A stretch of 64,000 nt of DNA from Deltaproteobacteria bacterium (GCA_947445035.1 CANFCK010000016.1:1-64000); one strand, 5' to 3'; positions 26,708 through 36,223 are shown, numbered from the stretch's first letter. Program-made: numbers and translations. Notes: generated from the sequence alone by a model not told the origin.

Positions 26708-28024
26708 CTACCGCCCGAACGCCCCTCGAATCTCGGCGAGCACGCGCGCATCGAGCAAGTAGACGTCCGACCGACCACTGACCCGCGCGCGGACGATCTT
26801 CCCCTCGGCCTCCGGCTCGCTCACCCCGGGCTTGCCCAAGTCGAGCTGCCATTTAGCCCCCTCGCGCAGCGCTACCCGCACCTGCGCACCCGACGGCACG
26901 AAGACGTTGTCGGAGGCGATGCCCACCGCCCGAAGCTCGGCGAGCCCCCCCGCGGCGGCAGCGATCGCCTTCTGGTCCACTTCCATGTTCGCGGGCTGGG
27001 TCACCACCCACGCCACCGCTTCGGGATTCCAGGCGACGGCCACGGTGAGCGAACCTTCAGTCCACGCCACCGACTCGATGGCGAGCCGGTCAAAGCCAGC
27101 AAGGCTGAGATCACGCAGGGCGGCAGGCTCCAGAAGGAGCGCCGTGCGGACTCTGCTCGCGACGCGGAAAATCTCGGTGCGGTCGTCGACGCGGATCCAG
27201 GCGGCACGGGCGTCCTGTCGCGAGCCGAGCACAATGCGGTGCGAGGTGCCGTCGTCCAGGGTCAGCGTCGCCACGGCCGCGGGCTCGGCGAAGCCAGCCT
27301 CGTAGGTGGGGGCGTGGATTTCGCTGGCACGGAGCTTTGCCAATGCGCCGACGACGAGTTGGGCACCTTTGTCGTCAACAGTGAAGCCCGCGCCTTCCAG
27401 CGACCAGGCGCCGGCGTCCTGCACCAACCGCAGCGGCCCCGCGGCGCGCGCCACCAGGAGCGATCGGACCTTCTCCTTCGGTACGTCGATCAGCGTCCGA
27501 TCGCGCCACTCACCCGCCGCTCGCTCGAACCGACTGCGCGCGCCAACCGCCGCGCGGTACACGGTGTCCGACCCCGGGAGCCGCACAAAGGCGCTGTCTG
27601 GACCGGCGGACTTGCCGACGATGATCGCGACCGCCGGCTCGGCGCCGCCGGTGTAGAGCTCCGCCCGAAGCGCGTGTTGATCGTCGACGCCGTAGGCCTC
27701 GAGATTCCCCTCGTCCACCCTGACGTCCATCGGGATGCCCGCACCGAGCGCCTTGACGAAGCCGAGCACCAGCGCGTCGTCCGCCGCGTATTGGAGAGGC
27801 GCCACGAGCTGCCAGTGGGCGTCCGGGCCCGAGCGCTCCAAGACGAGGCTGTTGATCTGGTCGGCGATCGTGATCCGCATCACCGTTTCGGGAGCCACCG
27901 CGGGCAGCGCCGGTAGCGCTGAAACCTCGACCGTCGCGGGGCTGCGGTCAAGCCACACCAGCGCCGCGAGCACGGTTGCAATCACGATGAGCAGCCGGCT
28001 CTTGGCGGTCACCGAGGCGATCAC
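26708..28024 (-). CDS. DUF4340 protein
   Basis: 438 residues from GTG 28024, which overlaps the GldG-like stop (GTGA). It has one N-terminal membrane segment (LLIVIATVLAALVWL) and then an extracytoplasmic domain with repeated DUF4340-like modules (ITIADQINSLVLERSG.., WQLVAPLQYAADDALV, then SLLVARAAGPLRLVQDAGAWSLEG). DUF4340 proteins are regularly encoded with GldF/GldG-type ABC permeases, as here, and are thought to be an extracytoplasmic part of that complex. Molecular role unknown. Confidence 0.85.
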   Translation of the reverse strand: MIASVTAKSRLLIVIATVLAALVWLDRSPATVEVSALPALPAVAPETVMRITIADQINSLVLERSGPDAHWQLVAPLQYAADDALVLGFVKALGAGIPMDVRVDEGNLEAYGVDDQHALRAELYTGGAEPAVAIIVGKSAGPDSAFVRLPGSDTVYRAAVGARSRFERAAGEWRDRTLIDVPKEKVRSLLVARAAGPLRLVQDAGAWSLEGAGFTVDDKGAQLVVGALAKLRASEIHAPTYEAGFAEPAAVATLTLDDGTSHRIVLGSRQDARAAWIRVDDRTEIFRVASRVRTALLLEPAALRDLSLAGFDRLAIESVAWTEGSLTVAVAWNPEAVAWVVTQPANMEVDQKAIAAAAGGLAELRAVGIASDNVFVPSGAQVRVALREGAKWQLDLGKPGVSEPEAEGKIVRARVSGRSDVYLLDARVLAEIRGAFGR

Positions 28025-29622
28025 GACGCGCTCCGGCTGGCGCGGCGGCGAAGCGCCCACTGGCGGGTGGCGCCGAAGCTCACAAGCAACACCGGGCCCA
28101 AAAGCAGGTTGAACGCCTTCCAGCCGGCCCGTTCGCCGGGAGTCGTCGCCCGCAGGCTGGGGAGGGTGGCGTTCTTGCTGCGGATGCCGATGAGCGCCTC
28201 GTCCTGGATGAGCCAGTCGGCCAGATTCAAGACGAACGTGCTGTTGTTGGCGACCATGTCGGCGCTGGCCGCCACGAAGAGCCGCGTCGGCGCGCCCTCG
28301 GACACCAGCGCCGCGTCGTCGCCCATCCCATCCTGTTCGCTGGGCACCTCGTCGTCCGGGGGCGGCGCGGGGCGGGTCTCGTAGAAGCTGCGCCAGGCGC
28401 CCTGGAGCGTCACGGCGAGGGCGAACGGCCCCCGCTTCTCACCGTCGAGCACCCCGGTGAGCGCGCTCGGATCGAGCGAGGCCACCGCGGTAACCGAGCC
28501 CGACGAGGGGGACGATCGGGCCAGGACCTCGGCGCGAACGCCCTCGGGGAGCGGCTGCGCAAGCTCCAACGAGGAGACGAAGGGCGTGACCAGATTGTCG
28601 ATCCCCGCCGTCAGCACCGAACCAGCGGAGAGATCGGTGGCCTTGACGATGAGGGGGTAGTTGATCTCCCGGCTACCGGTCTTGTTGCCGACGCGCACCG
28701 GAAAGCGCATCGCGCCGTTCTGCACCCGATCGAGCACCACGTCGCGGTTCGCCTTGACGCCGAAGCTGCCCAAGAGGGGTTCGAGGCCGCTGTTGACCCG
28801 CTCCGTGCGCAGCGTGCGCATGTCCGGGCGCGTATGCGTCAGAAAAACCGCAGCCGCGCCGCCCCGCATCACGAACTGGTCGATCTGGTAGAGCGCGCGC
28901 TCCGGTAGCGTCACCTGCGGGCCGATGACCAAGAGCGCATCGACCTCCTCAGCCAAAAGCCCCTCGCCGCCCAGCTCCACCGGAAGCAACCACGCCTTGC
29001 GCCCCATCCCTTCGACCAGGGCGCGCATCGGACCTTCCGGCTTGCTGAGATCGGGCTCGCCGTGACCGATGGAGTAGGCGATGACCTTGCGATCTTCGAC
29101 CTTTTGCGTCATCCGGTGGATGGCGGAGACGAGGTCGTACTCCAAAGACGCGAGGTTGGTGAGTGCGGGGAGCGTCTCGACCCGGTCGCCGTACAGGAGC
29201 GCCGCCCCCATCCAGACCGAGCGCAGCTCAGCCCGATCGTCCTGCCGTACCGTGTACTGCAACGGCGCAAGCCCGAACTTGTTGGCCTCGGCTATGCGCT
29301 CGACGTCATCGGTCGGATCGTAGAAGCTGACCTGCATCTTGCCGCGGGAATACGCGACCAACTCGTCGAGCTTGTCCTGCACCACCTGCTGGTGGTTGTT
29401 GTACGGCGCCTCAAGCCCAGGGGTGAAGTACACCCGCACCACCAGCGGCCGTTCGAGCGTGCCGACGAGCTGCTTGGACGCCTCGTCGAGACTGTGCAAT
29501 CGGTCGCGACTTACATCCAGCCGGAGGAAGTGACCGCTGGCCAGAATCGTTGCCAAAACCACGATGATCACGGTAAGGCACATCTGAAGCGTGGCGTTGG
29601 CCAGCAGGCGACGAGCGGTCAC
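28021..29622 (-). CDS. GldG-like ABC transporter auxiliary protein
   Basis: 533 residues from GTG 29622, in a GTGA overlap with the permease. It has an N-terminal membrane anchor (LQMCLTVIIVVLATILASG), a large extracytoplasmic region (LDVSRDRLHSLDEASKQLV, VVRVYFTPGLEAPYNNHQQ, FYDPTDDVERIAE, then an IFT52/GldG-like Rossmann region with IAYSIGHGEPDLS) and a C-terminal membrane helix near residue 510. This is the domain plan of GldG-family proteins. In Bacteroidetes GldFG is required for gliding; in other phyla such pairs are widespread ABC systems of unknown substrate. Confidence 0.88.
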   Translation of the reverse strand: MTARRLLANATLQMCLTVIIVVLATILASGHFLRLDVSRDRLHSLDEASKQLVGTLERPLVVRVYFTPGLEAPYNNHQQVVQDKLDELVAYSRGKMQVSFYDPTDDVERIAEANKFGLAPLQYTVRQDDRAELRSVWMGAALLYGDRVETLPALTNLASLEYDLVSAIHRMTQKVEDRKVIAYSIGHGEPDLSKPEGPMRALVEGMGRKAWLLPVELGGEGLLAEEVDALLVIGPQVTLPERALYQIDQFVMRGGAAAVFLTHTRPDMRTLRTERVNSGLEPLLGSFGVKANRDVVLDRVQNGAMRFPVRVGNKTGSREINYPLIVKATDLSAGSVLTAGIDNLVTPFVSSLELAQPLPEGVRAEVLARSSPSSGSVTAVASLDPSALTGVLDGEKRGPFALAVTLQGAWRSFYETRPAPPPDDEVPSEQDGMGDDAALVSEGAPTRLFVAASADMVANNSTFVLNLADWLIQDEALIGIRSKNATLPSLRATTPGERAGWKAFNLLLGPVLLVSFGATRQWALRRRASRSAS

Positions 29623-30392
29623 GACCACCGCCGTCGTTGCAGTGCGTACACCGCCACATGCAGCCCGATCGCCGCGATCGAGGCGTAGAACAGGAGGTCG
29701 CGGGTATCGAGCACCCCGCGCGCCAGATTGTCGAAGTGGTAGTCGAGCGACAGATACTGGGCGAGCGGCACCCACTCCACTGGCACCCGGTCAAGGAAGT
29801 TCCCCAGCGCGAAGGGGAACAACGACACCATCAGCGCGCCCAGGAAGGCGATGATCTGCGAGCTGGTCAACGCCGAGATGCCGATCCCCACGCCCGCGAG
29901 CGCCGCGCCGAGCGCGATGAGCCCGAGGTACCCGCACAGCACCGTGCCGAGGTCGAGCGTGCCCTCGTTCAGGAGCCGCACCACCAGCGAAGCATCGCTG
30001 GCCGATGTCTCCGGGATGCCGAGCACAGCGACCGTGATGGGGTAGCCGAGCGTGCACAGAATGCCGACGGTGACCAGGCCAACCGCCGCCAGGAACTTGC
30101 CGAGCACCAGCTCCTCGTCCCGAATCGGCAGCGTCGCGAGCAGCTCGATGCTTCCCGTCCGATACTCCTCCGCGAACAGGCGCATGGTCACCGCGGGCAC
30201 GAGCACCACCAGGAAAAGCGCGCTCCAGAAGAAGACGCTGCGGAGGCTCACGACGCCCGAGGCGAAGATGTCGTCGAACCACAGCGCGAAGCCACCGACA
30301 AGGATGACGTAGATGCCCACGATGACGTAGGCCAGCGGCGAGTCGAACCAGGCGCCGAACTCCCGACGGGCGATCGCGAAGACGTTGGTCAT
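29619..30392 (-). CDS. GldF-like ABC-2 permease
   Basis: 257 residues from ATG 30392 with six predicted membrane segments and the ABC-2 pattern (IARREFGAWFDSPLAYVIVG, then MRLFAEEYRTGSIELLATLP). It would form the membrane channel of an ABC transporter together with the GldG-like protein. The nucleotide-binding subunit (GldA type), usually encoded next to it, is missing: the DNA upstream is non-coding and then divergent. The ATPase must be encoded elsewhere. Confidence 0.9.
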   Translation of the reverse strand: MTNVFAIARREFGAWFDSPLAYVIVGIYVILVGGFALWFDDIFASGVVSLRSVFFWSALFLVVLVPAVTMRLFAEEYRTGSIELLATLPIRDEELVLGKFLAAVGLVTVGILCTLGYPITVAVLGIPETSASDASLVVRLLNEGTLDLGTVLCGYLGLIALGAALAGVGIGISALTSSQIIAFLGALMVSLFPFALGNFLDRVPVEWVPLAQYLSLDYHFDNLARGVLDTRDLLFYASIAAIGLHVAVYALQRRRWS

Positions 30393-30561
30393 GAAACGGT
30401 GATCACGGCCGCCGGGGCTATCATGTAACGGGGGAAAGGGCTCGCCGCCCTCTCCCCCTACCGGGCCATTCCCTCCGGCCTCCAAGCTTTGCTTTCCGGC
30501 CTGCGGCGCACGACGCGTTCGCAACGCGTCGCGACGTGGCCCTCTCCGCCTCACCGCAGTC

Positions 30562-30616
30562 ACCCATGGCGCGCGGGCGTTTCATTGGCCTGGGAGGGGC
30601 GGAACGCGCCATGGGT
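30562..30616. repeat. Perfect 12-bp inverted repeat in a divergent intergenic region
   Basis: ACCCATGGCGCG at 30562-30573 and CGCGCCATGGGT at 30605-30616, with 31 bases between, sit in the 233-bp space between the GldF operon and the GT-C-like gene at 30626. The gap is otherwise free of genes. The arms could be an operator for a dimeric regulator or a hairpin in the plus-strand leader. Confidence 0.6.
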
Positions 30617-30625
30617 AACTAACCC

Positions 30626-32074
30626 GTGCTCGCCCCCGGCGAGCTACCTTGCGGCGTGTCCCGTCGCTGGCTCGAGCCGACTCCGCCAAAGATGCTTTTC
30701 CTGTTGGCGATGGCCTGGCACATGGCGTGGGCCTCGACCGTCGCGACACCCAGCGATTGGGACCCCGCTTACTACCTGTCCGTGGCGCGCCACATCGCCG
30801 CTGGCGACGGGGCGATCACCGATGCCGTGTGGAACCTGGGCTACCTGCCCGATTCGCTGCGCCACCCCGCCGATCTGCATTGGATGCCGCTCCCGAGTCG
30901 GGTGCTGGTCCCGTTCATGGCGCTCAGCGGCGGAAGTTGGGCCGCCGGCCAGCTCGCGGCGGTGTTGCTGGCGGCAGGGTGGGCACCGCTGGCCTGGGCG
31001 TGGGCGCAGCGTCTGGAAGCCAGCGCCGAGGTCCGCTGGTGCGCCGGTCTCCTCGGGGTGATCGCGGGTGGCTACGTCCGTACGATCACGACGCCGGACT
31101 CGATCGCGCTGTACGGGCTACTTGGCGGGAGCGCGCTGCTCGCGGCGTCGCGACAGTGGGCGGTCACGCTGCCACTGGTGGTGATGGTAGCGCTCACCCG
31201 AGGAGACGGCTTTCTGCTCGGCTTTGCGTGTGCGGTGGCGTGGAAAAAGCGCGAGGGGCTGGTCATCGCGGCGGGCGGGCTTTTGGCCACGCTGGCGTGG
31301 TACGGTCGCTGCTACCTGCTCGCTGGGGACGGCTGGCTGGCGCTGCGGGAGCGCGCGGCCAACGCGGTGCACCTCACCGATATCTTGTCGACGACCGCGC
31401 CGATCGCCCCCAGTATCGGGGACCGGGTGGCGTTCCTCGGCGGGCAACTGGGCACCATCGTGGCGGTAGCCCTCGTCGTGAGCAACGGCGTATTGATCTG
31501 GCCGGCGATGGTGGAGCTCTTCAAGCGGCGCGGCGACCGTGGCTTGTGGCCGATCGCCGCGTATGTCCTTTGCTTTCCGGTAGTGCTCCATCTGCTCGCG
31601 CCCGCTATCGCCGCCGAAGGGTCGGTCTATCGAAGCGGCGCCGCGCTGTTTGCGCCGTTGGCCGCGCTCGCCGCGGTGGGCGCCGCCAACCTGACCCGCC
31701 GGTACCACCCGCTTTTCTTGCCTGGACTCATGGTAGCGGCGAGCCTCGTCGCCAGCGTGCTCAGCGGGCGCCAATACATGCGCGTCCTGAGCCAGCTCGG
31801 CGCCGACTGCGAGGCACTGCAAGGGGTGCCGCGGGGCGCGCCAGTGCTTTCGTATGACCCCATCGGCGTCGAGGCCCGGTGTGGCCACCCCGGCGCGGTG
31901 ATGGCGCGCGGAAGCGACCTCGGCCCTCTCGTCGAGCGATACGGGTTCGAGTGGGCCCTGGTGGCCCCCGCCGACTACGACAACGGCACCGTTCGGGCCG
32001 AGGACTGGTCGCTGTCCGGCTGGACGAAGGTCAACGACCGGGTGTGGCGGCGCCACCCCACGAGGCTCCGATGA
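30626..32074 (+). CDS. Polytopic GT-C-like membrane protein
   Basis: 482 residues from GTG 30626, or 472 from GTG 30656, which has TACCTT five bases upstream. About ten membrane segments are visible. The first loop reads TPSDWDPAYYLSVARHIAAGDG, an acidic, aromatic motif in the position where GT-C glycosyltransferases (ArnT/PMT type) carry their catalytic Asp. A short soluble C-terminal domain follows. It may transfer a sugar from a polyprenyl-phosphate donor, but this is by fold analogy only. Its stop overlaps the next start (ATGA). Confidence 0.65.
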   Translation: MLAPGELPCGVSRRWLEPTPPKMLFLLAMAWHMAWASTVATPSDWDPAYYLSVARHIAAGDGAITDAVWNLGYLPDSLRHPADLHWMPLPSRVLVPFMALSGGSWAAGQLAAVLLAAGWAPLAWAWAQRLEASAEVRWCAGLLGVIAGGYVRTITTPDSIALYGLLGGSALLAASRQWAVTLPLVVMVALTRGDGFLLGFACAVAWKKREGLVIAAGGLLATLAWYGRCYLLAGDGWLALRERAANAVHLTDILSTTAPIAPSIGDRVAFLGGQLGTIVAVALVVSNGVLIWPAMVELFKRRGDRGLWPIAAYVLCFPVVLHLLAPAIAAEGSVYRSGAALFAPLAALAAVGAANLTRRYHPLFLPGLMVAASLVASVLSGRQYMRVLSQLGADCEALQGVPRGAPVLSYDPIGVEARCGHPGAVMARGSDLGPLVERYGFEWALVAPADYDNGTVRAEDWSLSGWTKVNDRVWRRHPTRLR

Positions 32075-34725
32075 CTCCATCACCCGCGTATGTCCTTCCC
32101 TTCTCAGCCGTCAACGCGGAGTCGTTGGCGCTCGTCGGCGGGAAGGGCGCCAACCTCGGCGAGATGACCGCGGCGGGCTTCCCAGTTCCGCCGGGGTATT
32201 GCGTGACGACCACCGCGTGGCTCGCCTTCCTCGATGCGGCTCCCGCGGACGTCTTCGCCGCGCTTGACGGGCTCGGCGCGGGGGACCTTGCCGCCGTTCG
32301 CGCCGCAGGAGCGGCGGTTCGCGCCACGCTCAGCGCCCTGCCAATTCCTCAGGAGGTCGCGGACGCCGCGACCCGTGCGCTCTTCGAGCTCGGCGTCGAC
32401 TACCCCTGCGCCGTCCGCAGCTCGGCCACTGCCGAAGACCTCCCCGACGCCTCTTTTGCGGGCCAGCAGGACACCTACCTCAACCAGCTGGGCGTGGCCC
32501 AGGTACTCGACGGCATCCGCCGCTGCTGGGTTTCCCTGTTCACCGACCGTGCCATCCTCTACCGGGTGGAACGTGGCTTCCGCCACGAGCAGGTGCAGCT
32601 GTCCGTGGTGGTTCAGCGGATGGTTCTGCCGGAGGTCTCGGGCATCCTGTTCACCGCCGACCCCATCTCCGGACATCGTGACCGGATTTCGATCGATGCC
32701 GGCTTCGGACTCGGCGAGGCGCTGGTCTCAGGGCTGGTGAGCGCCGACCTCTACCGAGTCGACAAGCGCACCGGCACGATCCTTGAGCGTCGGATCGCGG
32801 ACAAGCTCCTCCGCATCCGCCCGCTCAAGGAGGGAGGCACCGTCGAGGAGGCGCTCTCGGACGCGCAACGCAAGGCGCCGGCGCTCTCGGACGCGCAGAT
32901 CGGCGCGCTCGCCGCGCTCGCGGTGCGGATCGAAGCCCACTACGGCCGGCCCCAGGACGTAGAGTGGTGCATCGAGGGCGACGAGCTTTTCGTGGTCCAG
33001 AGCCGGCCGGTGACGACCCTCTTCCCGGTTCCGGAGCCGACGCCGACCGATGGCCTGCTCCACGTCTACATCTCGGAGAACCACATCCAGGGGATGGTCG
33101 ACGCGATCCCGCCGCTGGCGCGCTCCATGCTCAAGGCCGTGTACCCCTTCGGGAAGTCTCCGGACAACCGCCTGGACACCGTCTACCTGACCGAAGCCGG
33201 GGGGCGGGTCTTCCACGATGCCACCGAGATCCTCCACCTGGGCTGGCTGCGTGCGATCTTCCCGTCGCTGCTTGAAGAGAGCGATCCGCTGATGGGCAGA
33301 GCCCTCGGCGACGTGGCGCAGTGGCCCGAGTTCCACCTCCAGCGTGGACTGGCGGACCGGCTGTACACCTGGTCGTGGGCGATGTTCCGTTTCAGAAGGC
33401 TGGTCGGAGGCCTTCTGGTCCACGCGCTTTTCGTCGAGCCCGAGGGGCTCGTCCGCGCGCGGGCCGCGCGGGAACCCGACGTCCTCCGCCGCGTTCGCGC
33501 GAGAATCGACGCCGAGGCTCTCGGTCCGGCGCGCATGCGTCAGGTAGGCATCGAACTGTCGACGCTGTACGAACGGGTGCGCCCCACGTGGTTCGGCCCG
33601 ATCTTCGCTTCGATCTTCTCGAACCTGCTGCTCGACCACTGGTTCCCGAAGGACCCCGACATGGTGGCGCTCCTACGGGCGATGCCGGACAACATCGTGA
33701 CCGACAAAGACCTCGAGCTCACCGATGTCGCAGCCGTCATCGCCAAGAATCCGGCGCTTTGCGAGGTGCTCGCCACCGCAAAACCCGGCAACCTGCTGCC
33801 TCGACTGCGCGCGGTGGACGCCGAACTGGGCACCCGTTTCGACGCCTGGCTCGCCCATTATGGCTGCCGTGGTCCCGGCGAGTTCGACATGAGTCGGCCT
33901 CGCTATGTGGACGATCTCAACCCACTCCTGCAGGCGATGCGGGGCATGCTCGCCGGCGGTGCTTCCCCGCAGACCATACGGGCCGACCACGCGGCGATGG
34001 CCGCCGAAGCCGAACGCGCCATCGACCGGCTCGCGGCGCGAAGCCCGCTGTGGAAACGGTGGCTGGTGCGCCGCGCCGCGCGGGTGGTCCGCCACCTCAC
34101 CACCGCCCGCGAACAGCCCAAACACCACGGCTTGCAGATCTCCCGCATCGCTCGTGAGCACTTGGCCGTCGAGGCCGCTCGACTGGTCGACGCCGGTGTG
34201 CTCGCCGAGCCCGGCGACATCTGGTTCCTGCGCATGCACGAGCTGGCGGGCGGCGTGGGGCATGAGGTCCGCGAGCGCGTCGCGACGCGGAAAGAGGAGT
34301 TCCGCCGCCACCAGCACCTCGTGGCCCCTCGCGTGGTCACCTCCCGCGGGGAGAGGATCGTCGCGACGCACGCCCGCGGGAGCGCGCCTGAGGGCGCGCT
34401 GGTCGGCACCTCTGCGTCGGTTGGCGTCATCGAAGGCATCGCGCGCGTGCTCGAGGCCCCCGACCAGCCCCTCACCAAGGGAGATATCCTGGTGACCCGC
34501 TTCACCGATCCTGGTTGGACGCCGCTCTTCGCGCTTGCGGGCGGCTTGGTCATGGAGGTGGGCGGGCAGATGACCCACGGCTCGGTCGTCGCGCGGGAAT
34601 ACGGCATCCCCGCGGTGGTGTGTGTGCCCGACGCGACCCGGTTGATTCCCGATGGCGCCCGCATCCGGGTCGACGGGGATCGCGGCTACGTCGAGGTCTT
34701 GGCGGGTCCCGGCGGCGACGTGTGA
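32071..34725 (+). CDS. Rifampicin phosphotransferase / PEP synthase-like enzyme
   Basis: 884 residues, start overlapping the upstream stop. Domain order fits rifampicin phosphotransferase (Rph, about 870 residues): an N-terminal ATP-grasp domain (VGGKGANLGEMTAAGFPVPPG, AVRSSATAEDLPDASFAGQQ, VEWCIEGDELFVVQSRPVT), a middle helical substrate domain (about 330-760) and a C-terminal swivelling His domain (GGQMTHGSVVAREYGIPAV, His about 836). Such enzymes use ATP and a phospho-His to phosphorylate rifamycins; related PEP-synthase-like proteins have other or unknown substrates. The middle domain decides the substrate and cannot be assigned by eye. It converges with the MFS gene, with a 40-bp overlap. 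Confidence 0.8.
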   Translation: MTPSPAYVLPFSAVNAESLALVGGKGANLGEMTAAGFPVPPGYCVTTTAWLAFLDAAPADVFAALDGLGAGDLAAVRAAGAAVRATLSALPIPQEVADAATRALFELGVDYPCAVRSSATAEDLPDASFAGQQDTYLNQLGVAQVLDGIRRCWVSLFTDRAILYRVERGFRHEQVQLSVVVQRMVLPEVSGILFTADPISGHRDRISIDAGFGLGEALVSGLVSADLYRVDKRTGTILERRIADKLLRIRPLKEGGTVEEALSDAQRKAPALSDAQIGALAALAVRIEAHYGRPQDVEWCIEGDELFVVQSRPVTTLFPVPEPTPTDGLLHVYISENHIQGMVDAIPPLARSMLKAVYPFGKSPDNRLDTVYLTEAGGRVFHDATEILHLGWLRAIFPSLLEESDPLMGRALGDVAQWPEFHLQRGLADRLYTWSWAMFRFRRLVGGLLVHALFVEPEGLVRARAAREPDVLRRVRARIDAEALGPARMRQVGIELSTLYERVRPTWFGPIFASIFSNLLLDHWFPKDPDMVALLRAMPDNIVTDKDLELTDVAAVIAKNPALCEVLATAKPGNLLPRLRAVDAELGTRFDAWLAHYGCRGPGEFDMSRPRYVDDLNPLLQAMRGMLAGGASPQTIRADHAAMAAEAERAIDRLAARSPLWKRWLVRRAARVVRHLTTAREQPKHHGLQISRIAREHLAVEAARLVDAGVLAEPGDIWFLRMHELAGGVGHEVRERVATRKEEFRRHQHLVAPRVVTSRGERIVATHARGSAPEGALVGTSASVGVIEGIARVLEAPDQPLTKGDILVTRFTDPGWTPLFALAGGLVMEVGGQMTHGSVVAREYGIPAVVCVPDATRLIPDGARIRVDGDRGYVEVLAGPGGDV

Positions 34726-35912
34726 GCAGCCCTCGGCTCTGGAAGCTCCGAGGCCACCAGGCCCGTGGCCACCAGAGTGGCCCCCGCCGCGACCAGCCCG
34801 ACGCCTTCAAAACCGACACGGCCGTACAGCGCACCGGCAACCGCACCCCCGATAGCGAACCCGGTGTGGCCCCCGAATGAGGTCAAGCTCATCAGCGAGC
34901 CGCGCTCATCAGCAGGTGCCAACGTAGAAAACAACGACTGGAACGGGGGCATCCGAGAGGATGCCCCCGCCATCGCCGCGAAGAACACAAGGTACGACGC
35001 GTAGAAAGACGGCACACTCCAGGCCGTGGCGCCGATGACCACCGCGAAGGCCGTGGACGCGCCGAGGATGATGGTGCGCCGGCCGATCCGGTCGGAGAGC
35101 CAACCGGACACCGGGTTTGCGATGATCGCCGCGATCCCCCCCACCACGAACATCCCTGCGATGGCGTCGCCATCGACCCCAAAGCGGCCCTCGAGCCAGG
35201 TCGGGAGATAGGCGATGTACGCGCCGACGCCAAAGAACATCAGCAGGTAGGACAGCGCGGCTGCCGCGGTCGTTCGGCGGGTCGCCAGGGCACGGTAGCG
35301 CGCGAACGCGGACCGGAGCGACAGCTCGGTCGACAGCGGCACGTCGGGTTGGGGCACCCGGGCCCACGTCAGCACCGCGGCCGTGGCCATGAACGCCGCG
35401 AGCACCAGAAATGGGCTTCGAAAGCCCCACCGCCCCGCCATCACCGCGCCGAGTGGAATCCCCGCGACCTGACCGAGCGCGAAGCCTCCCATGACCACGC
35501 CGTTGGCGAACCCCCGGCGTTCGTAGGGAAAATAGTCTCCAATGTACGCCACGGCCACCCCGCCGAGGACGCCACCCGCCATCCCCGCCAACGCCCGGCA
35601 CACCAACAAGGTGGCGTACGAATCGGCAAAGGTGTGCAGCACCAACGCCACCGTCATCCAAGTTGTCCCGATGAGCAGGATGCGCCGCCGCCCGTAGCGA
35701 TCGGACACCGGCCCCGCCACCAGCGCGAAGAGCCCGGCCAACAGTCCATAGGCGGTGATGAGCGTGCCTTGGAGCGCCTCTGGGACGTGGAGCTCCTCCC
35801 CGATGCGAGGCAAAAGCGGGGCGACCAGGAAAACCTGGCTCGTCGACGCGAAGTTCATCGCGAAGAGCGCGGTGAGAACGGCCGCGTCGCGGCGCGGGGT
35901 TGACGCGTTCAT
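34686..35912 (-). CDS. MFS transporter
   Basis: 408 residues from ATG 35912 (another ATG 15 bp upstream is possible) with twelve membrane segments. MFS signatures: DRYGRRRILLIGTTWM after TM2, the TM5-like GGFALGQVAGIPLGAVMAGRWGF (quoted in part) and SDRIGRRTIILGAS in the second half. The general layout is of drug/metabolite:proton antiporters. A 16-bp palindrome lies about 60 bp upstream in the divergent gap, a likely operator. Substrate unknown. Confidence 0.9.
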   Translation of the reverse strand: MNASTPRRDAAVLTALFAMNFASTSQVFLVAPLLPRIGEELHVPEALQGTLITAYGLLAGLFALVAGPVSDRYGRRRILLIGTTWMTVALVLHTFADSYATLLVCRALAGMAGGVLGGVAVAYIGDYFPYERRGFANGVVMGGFALGQVAGIPLGAVMAGRWGFRSPFLVLAAFMATAAVLTWARVPQPDVPLSTELSLRSAFARYRALATRRTTAAAALSYLLMFFGVGAYIAYLPTWLEGRFGVDGDAIAGMFVVGGIAAIIANPVSGWLSDRIGRRTIILGASTAFAVVIGATAWSVPSFYASYLVFFAAMAGASSRMPPFQSLFSTLAPADERGSLMSLTSFGGHTGFAIGGAVAGALYGRVGFEGVGLVAAGATLVATGLVASELPEPRAAHTSPPGPAKTST

Positions 35913-35970
35913 GGGCCGTCGGCCCATAGCCCGCTGCGTCAGGGCGGGCGGTTCCCCCTCGATCGCGGTA

Positions 35971-35986
35971 TACCTCGACCGAGGTA
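35971..35986. promoter_or_regulatory. Palindromic operator candidate
   Basis: TACCTCG-AC-CGAGGTA, seven-base arms with a two-base centre, lies in the 79-bp divergent space between an MFS exporter and a small helical protein. It overlaps a TATACC -10-like sequence for the plus-strand gene. Palindromes of this kind are typical TetR or MerR binding sites; no such regulator is encoded nearby. Confidence 0.5.
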
Positions 35987-35991
35987 GCGAG

Positions 35992-36219
35992 ATGGGGTTT
36001 GGTCGAAACCCGCACGTGGCAAAGGCAGAAGCCGCCGAACAGAAGGCATTGGCGGCGCGCGATGCACTGGCGCGGGAGCAGGGTTGGCGCGAAGCCGCGC
36101 GTCAGTGGGAACGGGCGGCCGATCGCGAAACCGAGGACAAGCGCCGGCAGCCGTACACCGACAAAGCAGAAGCCGCGCGGGCCGCGGCCGACGGCGAGCC
36201 GGTCGACGAGGCCAACTAG
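35992..36219 (+). CDS. Small helical charged protein
   Basis: 75 residues, very rich in Ala, Glu, Arg and Lys, probably all alpha-helical (VAKAEAAEQKALAARDALA, then AARQWERAADRE). No signal peptide or known domain. The stop is 4 bp before the metallo-hydrolase start, so the two are probably cotranscribed. Confidence 0.65.
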   Translation: MGFGRNPHVAKAEAAEQKALAARDALAREQGWREAARQWERAADRETEDKRRQPYTDKAEAARAAADGEPVDEAN

Positions 36220-36223
36220 CCTG

